Source of the DNA: Eublepharis macularius
Lineage: Eukaryota > Chordata > Lepidosauria > Squamata > Eublepharidae
Direction: 5' to 3'
DNA length: 64,000 bases
Assembly (NCBI RefSeq): GCF_028583425.1
Contig: NC_072795.1
Span: 4,983,001 to 5,047,000 of the forward strand
Below the pieces are notes generated by a model. It saw nothing but the letters and a program-made list of their open reading frames with translations, was not told the DNA's origin and searched no databases. Position numbers and translations under genes: made by a program. Shown here one piece after another: positions 55,195 to 64,000 of this stretch (within the stretch, counting starts at the first letter, position 1; every line of letters starts with the position of its first letter).

Positions 55195-55390
55195 TCTTGA
55201 CCTAGATAGCCCAGGTGAACCTGATCTTGTCAGATCTCAGAAGCTAAGCAGGGTCGGCCTTGGTTAGTAATTGGATGGGAGACCTCCAACGAAGACCAGC
55301 ATTGCAGAGGCAGGCAATGGCTAACCACTAACCACCTCTGTTAGTTTCTTGCCATGAAACCCCCCGGCTATGACATGAGGGCATTCTCTG
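55195..55390 (+). mobile_element. 5S rRNA-derived SINE, clearest copy
   Basis: Reads cctgatcttgtcagatctca, gaagctaagcagggtcggcc and gttagtaattggatgggaga, collinear with about 60 bases of vertebrate 5S rRNA, then a SINE body. Confidence 0.85.
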
Positions 55391-55546
55391 CCACCACCAT
55401 GTGTTAAATAAAGAATGGCTTGTGCAATTTTCTGTCAAGGGGCCGGGTAGAGACGGAAATGGGAAAATCCAATCTTGCCTTGCCCATAAACTGACATCAC
55501 AGCCTCACCCCCCACCCCAGGGTAAAGATAACACTAACCTATCTTA

Positions 55547-55981
55547 CAGGGCTCATTTCAAGGGGGAACGCGCAAGAACGCAGTTCTGGCAGTTCCCCAA
55601 AGAGGTCACATGTCAGGCTGCCCCGCCTACCCGACTCGGCCATTTTGGGCCCGTTTTGGCCTGGATTGGGGCCCGAAATGGCCCAGATCAGGCCTCTGAC
55701 GGGTGGTGGATCACTCTCCCACTCAGCAGCGGCCTGATCCTGACCATTTTGGGACCTTTTTCAGCCATTTCCAGCCCCTTCCTGCCATTTTTGGCCCAAT
55801 TTCAGCCTTGAAAGGCCAGGATTGGGTCCAGAACAGCCAGGATAGGTGATGTCAGGGGTGTGTGGCGTATGCAGATCAGTTGTGCTAATGGAACACTTCC
55901 GGTGATGGCAAGGGGTGTGGCATATGCTAATGAGTTATGCTAATGAGTTCCTCCAGCTCTTTTTCTAAGAAACGACCCCTG
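55547..55981. mobile_element. 435-bp hAT-like element
   Basis: Ends CAGGGCTCATTTC and GAAACGACCCCTG are imperfect inverted repeats. The phrase cctatctt flanks it at 55538-55545 and 55984-55991, so the target is duplicated, but the right copy is displaced by 2 bases from the CAGGG-type end. Confidence 0.6.
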
Positions 55982-55984
55982 AGC

Positions 55985-57592
55985 CTATCTTGCAGGGTTG
56001 TAAGGATCATCGAGATAATACAGGCAAAGCATTATAAACAAGTAGCTAAATAAGTGTCTGGTCTTTTGGGCCCCCAAAAAGGTGGGATGTGAATCGGCAG
56101 TGAGTAATCTAGCTAGTGTCAGTCAAAGGATTTCCTTTCGGAGGGCCTGAAGGCAGCGGAGGCCACAGGGCGTGCAGGGCCCTTTTCCAGGCACCGCAAA
56201 GGGCGGAACGGGTTGGCGTCATGTGAATTTGTGAGAAAGGCAACGGGGGGGCAAAAATGGGTGGAAAGGGAAGTGAGGACAGCCAGCTGGTTAGTTCTTT
56301 AAAACACCCGTACGTCGCCTTTCAGGGCGGCTCGCCATCCAAAGTCAAATAACGTCAAATAAAGTCCAGAGAAATTAAAAGAGCCAGTTTGCAAAACTTG
56401 CTGGAGGGTAGTCAGATTGGCAGGCAGAAATTTATATATATATAATCCTATTATTCCTCACCAAAATACTGGAGAGAATAGAATTGTTTTAATGTGGCAG
56501 CTGAAAATTGGAAGGGTCCAGATGTCTCGGAGTAGCCTATCCCGTAAGCAGGGTGCTGTTATAGAATGGCATTTCCCCCGGTTGCCTCCTATCTATCCTT
56601 GGAAGGTGGAAGCACCTGGAGCGGAGTCTCAGGTGAGGTTGTGTGGAGGAGGAGGACAGGTGAGGTTGTTAGGCTAGAGAGAGGGAGTAGTGATAAAAAT
56701 TGAGGACTAGAAACTTAAAGGTATGATGGAGGATGAGGGACAGCCAGGCCCAAGATCCTCTGATCTACTATTAGATAAAAGGTGAGCCGTATTGGTGACG
56801 ACGCACCTTTTTCCTGGTGCAGGCGCAGTCCGAGTGAGCCTCTGCAGCCTCAGAAGGGCCCGCAGAAGATCTGCTCCGTCTTTTCCAGACTCAATCGGGC
56901 CGGGGCTGGCAGCGGGAAGGACGGTTGTGCCTTTGCAGCCCTTCCCAGCCGCAATTGGGGTGACACTGGGGCAGGAATGCTTGGCTCGCCTGTGCTGCCC
57001 CCCCAGCCTCAATGGGGGGGGGCAAGGCAGCACGCATGTCCAGCTCACTTCCGCTGCCGCCCCCCGGCCTCGAATGCACCAGCCCAATTTCTGCCCATTT
57101 GAGTCAAATCGGGCTGCTGCGGGGTACAGGAACGCTGTTGGGGTGGTATGATGGGTCCTGGAGTGCTCCTACACTCTACACCGGCCTGATTTCCGCCTGT
57201 TTGAGGCCGAAATTGGCCCGCTGTGGAGCGCAGGAATGCTGCTGGGGCAATGCATGCCCTCACAAGACCCCACCAGAGCCTGTTGTAGTGTTAAACACAA
57301 CGGGCTTTGTTGCTAGTCTTTTATAAGCATGAAACCCAGATTTTCCTGAAGCCAGCTGCTCGTCTGCGTTCTTGTAGCTCCAACTGGCCGTGATCAAGAA
57401 CGATCATGAGATCTAGAGATCTTGTGTCACTTAAGTACGCTTTGTTCCATGTCTTGCAGGTCCTGTGTGACTCAGCTCCATGGACCACGCTGTGTCACCG
57501 CCCTTCGTGGCCTCCAGATCCTCTGCCTGAGGCACCCTGTGATACTCTGATACGGCTGTAGGCTTAGATGGCCGTTGATTTCCTATTCCAGG
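55985..57592. other. No supportable gene; GC-rich low-complexity part at 56790-57270
   Basis: The 56790-57270 part has loose internal repeats (gcaggaatgctgctggggca, gcaggaatgcttggctcg) and overlapping ORFs on both strands, none convincing. Confidence 0.4.
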
Positions 57593-57702
57593 AAAAGAAA
57601 AGCGTCAAAGGGTGCGGCCAAAGGATTGTCCTCCGTGGCGGCCTCTGGGGAAGAAATTCAGTGTTGGAATCAGAGAAAATGACTCAGGCGGCACAGCCTC
57701 AG
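57593..57702 (+). CDS. Possible internal exon of a host gene
   Basis: 110 bases bounded by a good acceptor (gatttcctattccag) and donor (cag|gtaggtgag). Two of three frames are open: EKKSVKGCGQRIVLRGGLW and KEKRQRVRPKDCPPWRPLGK. I recognise neither. If real, it may belong to the gene starting at the CpG island 17 kb upstream on the same strand. Such splice-like pairs also arise by chance. Confidence 0.3.
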
Positions 57703-58044
57703 GTAGGTGAGCGTGCTAGCTGGAGCAGCGTTGGGAAGTGAGATCGTTGTAAGAGGCTACCTGGTCTTCCGACCCTCTGTGCATTTACTTCGACGTAAGT
57801 TCCACTGAGTAAGTCTATGGTGGTTAGCAAGTCTTAGACCAGCAGTCCATCCAGATCAGTAGCCACCGCATGTACCATAAAAATTGACAGCATAACAAAA
57901 TCCCGACGTGTTGAGCGTGGAGACGTCCTCGGGGCTTCATAAAACCCTTCTTAAAGGGAGGGCAGTCAGCGCTTGAAGACGCCTTTCACAAGTGTCAATG
58001 GCTGTAAATATTTTATTTTCCCCTGAATTCCGAAGTACGTTGAC

Positions 58045-58130
58045 AGTAAAATCCTAAGCAGAGTTGTTCCAGCCGAAGCCCATTGATTTCAGTGGGCTTA
58101 GACGGTCGTAACTCTGTTTAGGATTGCACT
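58045..58130. repeat. Palindromic MITE (GCAATCCTAA-type)
   Basis: Arms agtaaaatcctaagcagagt and the complementary actctgtttaggattgcact. Same family as 31014-31126. Confidence 0.75.
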
Positions 58131-58639
58131 TTGAGACTTAAAACGACTGCTTGTTCTTGTAGCTTCTGTTATTCGTGTTGTTATAAAATATATATATTTA
58201 GCGCTCCTTGGAAGGATGGTGTAGTCCTTGACCTTAGAAGCAGGATCCAAATCTCAGTTGTGTATACACAGGTGGTGTTTGCATCTCAGCCTTTTTTAAA
58301 CACCTGGGCTTTGTGGATATCCAGTGCACACCTTTGCCCCAATGTAGCAAAGGCCACTGAGCCGGTGAAGGTTATATAAACCCATAGATGGATGGGGAAT
58401 TGCAAGCATAAACATCTGACAGCTGGAGGCTGCATATAAGAGAGACTGTTCAGGATAGCGAAAATCCCACATCAGTTGTTTGAGAGGTTGGATTTAACGT
58501 CCCCTAACTCAGTGGAGTAGCTGTGTTGGGGTGAGTTTGCAAGGTCTCAATGCACATTGCAGATAGTTTTTGTGCAAATATGGCTTAGTTCTCACGTGCA
58601 GTAAGCCTGAATCTGGGCAGAGCCATTTCAGACATTGGG

Positions 58640-59450
58640 TGAAGGTTAAGCACATTTTTATCCCGCCATTCCTCCAAGAAGCTCAAGATGGAATATATCA
58701 TTCTCAGCTCCCTATTTTACTTCACAACAGCCCTGTGAGGTAGCGTAGGCCGGGAGTGGTATTTTTAGTAGAAATGTTTATTTTATTAATAGAGTTTAAA
58801 GCCCAATGAAAGGGCAAAGAAAAAAAAGAAAGAAATAATGAAAAGAGCATACAAAGAAAGAAAAGAAAGACAGAAATGAGAAACAACAGAAAACAATAGC
58901 TCATGTTTCATTTTCCATTTTTCTCAACAACACCTATCTTATTTTAACAAACATCATACTTTAAATTTTAATCTCTCCAAAATTTCCTTTTTCACTACTG
59001 CCCTCCCTTTCTATTGATTTTTTCCCAGATTTATCTTCTTAAAAACCAAAACCACAAGTCGTCAAATCATTTTTCCTTCTTTCATTCAGGAAGTCAATAA
59101 GAGGTTTCCAGTTAGCCATAAAAATAGACAATGTTTTATCTCTTGATAGGCAGGCCGAGAGTGTTGAGATGTAGAGTGCCATGTGGGCTGTCTTAATATG
59201 GTTTTCATGCTGTATTTATATGATTGCTACCAGTGTTTTATATCTGTTTTTATTATATGCATTTATATGCTGTTAATCCGCTCTGAGCCTGCTTGCGGGG
59301 AGAGCGGACTATAAATTAAATAAAATAAAAGTGAAAAGCATGTGATGGGTCCAAGGTCACCCAGTGGGCCCCTCATTTCAGAGACGAGGTTTGAACCCGA
59401 GGCCATGACACTGAGCACTCGCCCTGCTGCCTCTCTGTTCTCTGTACACA
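58640..59450 (-). mobile_element. tRNA-SINE-like copy split by a LINE insertion
   Basis: Left part tttatcccgccattcctcca to gtagcgtaggccgggagtg, right part gggtccaaggtcacccagtg. The insertion of about 580 bp (58757-59335) includes A-rich antisense LINE-like sequence and an L2-type end, gagcctgcttgcggggagag. Confidence 0.5.
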
Positions 59451-60340
59451 GAGAATGATCCTGTTGGGGGAGAAAGAGAGCCTTGTTAGAATCTCCCTGG
59501 CATGCTAGATTTCTATGTGCAGAGATTTTTTCTTTTCGGTTGTGTGAGCCTCTCCCTGCAATCTCAAGCGGCCCAAACCGCACACGGGCTTATAATAACT
59601 GCAGAAGAAATGAGCCCCAAATACATGGTCTCTGCAAGACCATCGAGGATGTGGCGGCACGGCATGGATTCGAGTTCTAGTGTTTGTAAGATTGCATGTC
59701 TTTTTCCCCCCATTGTGTCTCACTCTTTGGTTTTAGGCAGGCATGTATTGTCTCCATATCTCCGAAGTTGGTTTTGACTGTGCAGTAAAGTATTCGTTTC
59801 CTGTATGAGAAAGCCGTTACTTTAGTGGCCGCAAGGAAACCTCATCTCATAGAGGCTGGTGGAAAAATACAAGCAGAGCAGAAAAACAAAACAAAACTCT
59901 ACAACCCCCATCGCCTCGGAGAAATCCCCACAGACTGACCGGTTTATGAATTTCCTGTGCCCCTGGGCATGCTTAATAATAATAGCCTTTGCTGCTGTTG
60001 AAAACCCTTCCCATAGATTATCCTGTTCTTATGCTTACGACAACCCTGTATGGTAGGCTGGGTTTTATGAGCCACATATTGCAGGTGAGGAGCCTGGGCT
60101 GACAGATGACTTACCTAAGGCTCACCTGCTGAGTTCTTGGCAGAGGGGAGGTGCCAGGGACTTCTCAATTCGTCGGGCATCTTCTGGGCGCAAACGACAA
60201 CCAGTTCTATGTGTGGCTACGGCCCTGCCTGGGATCCCAATTTTACAGCAGAGGAAAAATTAATGGCACACGGCTCTTGCGGTTTCTGTAATGCATTTTT
60301 ACCCTTCCTTCCTCTGGGGAGCTCATGGCAGGCAACATGA
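59451..60340. other. No gene seen
   Basis: Ordinary sequence with a weak antisense SINE remnant near 60030-60130 (gacaaccctgtatggtaggc). Confidence 0.4.
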
Positions 60341-60600
60341 GTCACCCCTCTTCCACTTTGGCCTCTTAACAACCCTGTGAGGTAGGATAAGGAGGAGTCT
60401 TGCATCCTTAGCTCACTTTTCCCTCCAAGGAGCTCAGGGCAGCAGACATGATTCTCTCCGTCTCTGTTTTATCTTCACAACCTCCCTGTGAGGTAGGCCA
60501 GGCTGAGAGGAGGTGGCTGGCCCAAGATCACACAGTGTGCTCCGTGACCGAATGGAGATTTGAACCCAGCCTAACTATTCATCAAGCTGGCTTCACACTG
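60340..60600 (-). mobile_element. tRNA-derived SINE, antisense, two joined remnants
   Basis: aacaaccctgtgaggtagga (60369) and cacaacctccctgtgaggta (60476), then ggagatttgaacccagccta. From 60600 to 61255 nothing further is recognised. Confidence 0.6.
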
Positions 60601-61254
60601 GCTGGAGGTATGACCTGGGGGCACAGCTAAGGCAACGGGCAGGGCGGGAAGCAGCAAAGGTGCAGCTGCTGTTCACTCCAGAATGCCACTAGGGGGCATC
60701 CAATGCCAGGGAACATGAGCGGGCAGTCAGTCAGCAACTGGGAGGGGGGGCTCGTTATGTTCAAAGCTTGTATTATATCTGTGCAACAGTCCTGTAAGGT
60801 AGGCCAGTCTCACCGTTAAAAGCACTACTGAAATGCAACTATGCTGAAGGGCATTGGGAGTGACCAGGTAATGTAAAAAAAAAAAAGCTGGCTGCAAAGA
60901 AGGGGATTTTGATGTTGAGTGCTTGGTACGTTTGAAACGTTTTCTCCAGACTTTGGGCCACCTCCAGTTCTGCGCGGGAAGAGGTCACAGGCTGGGGGTG
61001 GCAGGGGATGGATAAGCCCTTGGCCCTGCAACCCTCCTTTGGCATGAAACTCTCTTCTCTTCGTCTCCCTTTTGCAAGAGTCTCTCTCTGTTTCGCTAGC
61101 CTGGATTTGCCTGGCTGGGCGCCAGGGCCTCTGATCAGCTGGAGTCTCCTTCCCAGTTTCAGTGTTGAAAGAAACCCGGTTCTCTTGGCTGTTATTTGTA
61201 TGCGCTTGGCAAGTGCCGTATCGTGGAAGGTGAGGTGGGGCTCTTCTCGGTTTG

Positions 61255-61630
61255 CATTGATTTATTCGCTATGTTTCTAGTCTGCCGTTTTCGCTGAGAC
61301 TCAAAGTGGATTACGCAGTGTTAAGTGGATGCAATCAGTACAAGGGAATGTAATAAGCAATGCGCTACAGCTAGGATTACCAAAACTGGAATGAACCTAA
61401 CGTAATAGGCCCAAGCGAAATATGGTATTGCATCAGCAGATCACAAAGAAATGACAGGATAATACATACAGCAAACACATAATACGTCCTATACACATGG
61501 GGTAATTCTCAGTCTCTTTCCCTTAATGAAGTTCCGTCCTGAACCTTTCTGCTGTAGTGTAGGTTTGTCTAGTCTGGTATTGTCTGTCTGACCAGCGGGG
61601 GCTTTCCAAGCCCTTCGATTTGAAATCTTT
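61255..61630 (-). mobile_element. L2-type LINE 3' end
   Basis: tctgccgttttcgctgagactcaaag-type 3' UTR, as at 36555 and 49160, with decayed upstream sequence. Confidence 0.6.
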
Positions 61631-61679
61631 TAATGGATTTCAAAGCCTCGAGCTATGTTTTTTCCCCCAAAAGTCAGTT

Positions 61680-62095
61680 TCAGGTTGGTAGCTGCGTTTG
61701 TCTGTAGTAGAAGAGCAAGATTTGGGTCCAGTAGCGCCCCAAAGACCAACTAGATTTCCAAGATAGGAGCTCTTGATTGATTGATTGATTACACTTATAG
61801 CCCGCTCTCCCCACAAGCCGGCTCAGGGCGGGCTACAGCAATAGATAAATTACAATAGATAAAACAGTAGAACCATAAAATCACATCTCAACGTATCAAC
61901 CTACATTTCAGTATCCCTGACGGGGTGCCCTGCACACCATACACACGGGGAAAGAGGGCGGAGATGTGGGTTGGTGAGTCAGAGCTCCCTTCGTCAGATA
62001 CCTGGTATCACGAAGGGACCGCTGACTCTCAAAAGTCATACCCTGGTAATCTAGTTGGTCTTTAAGGTGTTATTGGACCCAAATCTTGCTCCCAA
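61680..62095. repeat. Second hammerhead-like family, split by an L2-type tail
   Basis: Arms aagatttgggtccagtagcg (61709) and gtctttaaggtgttattgga (62059). An insertion at about 61769-61975 (gattgattgattacacttat, agccggctcagggcgggcta) sits at the head-to-head junction. The core near 62000 is decayed. Confidence 0.6.
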
Positions 62096-62099
62096 AAGT

Positions 62100-63030
62100 C
62101 TGTGTCTTTTGACCCTTGCTGCTCCAGCTCTAAAGGTGGACCTCAGGCCAGGCTGTGAGGGATTCGGTTTACTAGTTGGGTTGTGTCTCATTACCGTTTC
62201 GGTATACTGTTTTAAAATCGTATGTAGGCTGCCTTGTTGTGACAATCCGTTGAACTAATAAAATGGCCTGCACATTTTTGCACACTGGGAGAGGATAGCT
62301 TAAGAGGGGAGAAGGGGGGAACAAAGTTTGCAATCTAAGCATGGATCTTGCTTGTCCGACTCTAGACTAAGCAGACGGGCAGCCCTCCCGGACTTTATAT
62401 CTGATGCAATTCTAGCTTATAGGGAAGGGGTTAGAGTGGGAATAAAATGGGCTGTTTTGTGCTGGCGTCAGGGGGTGGCGAAGCAGCTTAAAGCAGAGAT
62501 TGGGAAAGCTTTCTCCAGAACCCGTTCTGGTTCTTGATCTGGAAGCAAAAAATAAAGTTTTAAAAATTGCAAGGGGGTGTTAGGATGACGGAGGCTTCTA
62601 CAGCTGATAACAAATTAAAGTAGGGAGAAATGAGAAGACCCCGCCCCCCTCTGAATTGCAGGCAACACAAAATGAGGAATGTGAATGAAAGGAAATGGGG
62701 CAGTGAGCCATTATCTGAGGGTAGCAGCTTTACAACACCGTGTTACTCTTTGGAGCCTCTTCAACCTCTCTAAGATAGTTCATCATGTCCCAGATGTATT
62801 TATTCAAATTATTTGTCTTGCCTTTCCACCTGTTGAACAGACTGTAGCATAAAGCAAGCTAAAATAACCATCTGAGCATGGCATCGCAAACAAAATCAAT
62901 GGCCAGCTCTCCTTTGCCTCTTGTATCACCCCCCAAAAATAGTGACATAAAAAGCAACAAGCAAGGTCTGCCTCTTTAATGATTACCGACTTCCATTGAT
63001 GCTGGTTTTAAGCAGATAGCAGTGTAGCCA
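62100..63030. other. No gene or clear repeat seen
   Basis: Several short ORFs without features. Confidence 0.4.
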
Positions 63031-63036
63031 GCAGGG

Positions 63037-63225
63037 TTGCCAGCCTCCAGGTGGTGGCTGGAGATTCAGGTAGCAATTTTCCCCAGGCCAGTTTGGCCAG
63101 GCATGGAGCAGAGGCCACTGGGGGTGTGGGAGGGGAGGAGGTTGTGAATTTCCTGCATTGTGCAGGGGGGTGGACTAGATGACCCTAGAGGTCCCTTCCA
63201 GCCCTAGGATTCTCTCATTCTATGT
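63037..63225 (+). mobile_element. CR1 LINE 3' end
   Basis: tgcattgtgcaggggggtgg, actagatgaccctagaggtc, then the terminal ctctcattctatg. It follows a fragment of the GTTGCCA-type repeat at 63033-63066. Confidence 0.75.
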
Positions 63226-63659
63226 AGAATGGCTAGCCACTCCTACAGCCCCTGCACTTTGGAGAAGAAATTATTAGGGGGAGCTCCAGGTTTGATCACT
63301 TCCTTTGTGTCAGCTGGCAAGTGCTCTTTGTGGACCACACCAGCCCAGCCAAAAAAATCCAGGGCAATGCCAGGAAGCAACCCAACAGGTGCAGCGCACC
63401 CCAGTTTTGAAGGTGCAACAATGGGGAAGAGGTGGCAAGTCCTATGTGAGGAAGGTCACCAGGTGCTACTGTTTCCTTTCCATTGGACTCCGATATTCCA
63501 GGGAGCGCAGAGTGGGCGTACGTGTCTCTCCGTGCCCCATTTGATTCTCACAGAAACCACATGAAGTGGCTCAGGCTGGCCCAAGGTCACTCGAGGAGCT
63601 TCACAGTGGGTCTCCCAGGTAATAATCCAACTCTAAAACCTCTTCACCACCAGGGCTGG

Positions 63660-64000
63660 AGAGGAGACGACTGAGTGGTGATATAATAACCATCTTCAGA
63701 GACCTTGGGGTCTGATAGCAATTGAAGGGCTGTCATATAGAGGACAGCAGGGAGTTGCTTTCCATTGCCCCAGAAGATCGGACCAGAACCAATGGGTTGA
63801 AATTAAATCAAAAGAGTTTGGGGATAAACATTAAGGACTTCCTGACAGTTAGAGCAGTCCCTCAATGGAACAGGCTTCCTCGGGAGGTGGTGGGCTCTCC
63901 TTCTTTGGAGGTTTTTAAGCAGAGGCTAGATGGCCATCTGACAGCAATGCTGATTCTGTGAACCTGGGCAGATCATGAGGGGGGGGCAGGAAGGGCTGCA
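63660..64000 (+). mobile_element. CR1 LINE 3' fragment (cut by window end)
   Basis: Peptide RTRTNGLKLNQKSLGINIKD, then VRAVPQWNRLPREVVGSPSL and EVFKQRLDGHLTAMLI. Similar to the copy at 53025-53640 in the opposite orientation. Confidence 0.85.

Overview
The window is vertebrate nuclear DNA, almost certainly from a squamate reptile (lizard or snake). The reasons are several BovB (RTE) LINE 3' ends, Sauria-type SINEs whose partner is BovB, tRNA- and 5S rRNA-derived SINEs, CR1, L2 and L1 LINE fragments, and many hAT-like and palindromic MITEs. There are no prokaryotic features. I could not name any host gene with confidence.

Region 1-1407 is repeat-rich flank: a CR1-type LINE tail, an inverted short element with a hammerhead-like core, and a minus-strand BovB tail. 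Region 1408-18506 stands apart: it is GC-rich, nearly free of the common repeats, and bounded by a perfect 16-bp terminal inverted repeat. I read it as one 17.1-kb DNA transposon of PIF/Harbinger type. It holds an apparently intact DDE transposase (8098-9423), a divergently transcribed two-exon Myb/SANT-like gene (7791-6604), a second four-exon trihelix/SANT-like gene near the left end (2377-3648), and a three-exon gene of unknown function near the right end (17588-15141). All four genes keep open reading frames across consensus splice sites and have a poly(A) signal downstream. The element also has evenly spaced CACGTG motifs at its left end, a 169/250-bp minisatellite near the left end with diverged copies in inverted orientation near the right end, and a 213-bp satellite block in the middle.

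Region 18507-38680 is ordinary intergenic or intronic DNA made of nested retroelements: a CR1 with an FADD reverse-transcriptase motif, L2, L1, two BovB tails, SINEs, and short elements carrying hammerhead-ribozyme-like cores. Several insertions show target-site duplications that give an insertion order.

Region 38900-41200 is a CpG-rich island with a TATA-like box and a long Gln/Glu/Gly-rich ORF; it may be the 5' end of a host gene on the + strand. One possible downstream exon lies at 57593-57702. The rest, to 64000, is again repeats (hAT-like elements with 8-bp duplications, 5S-SINEs, CR1, L2, Sauria SINEs) and unremarkable sequence.
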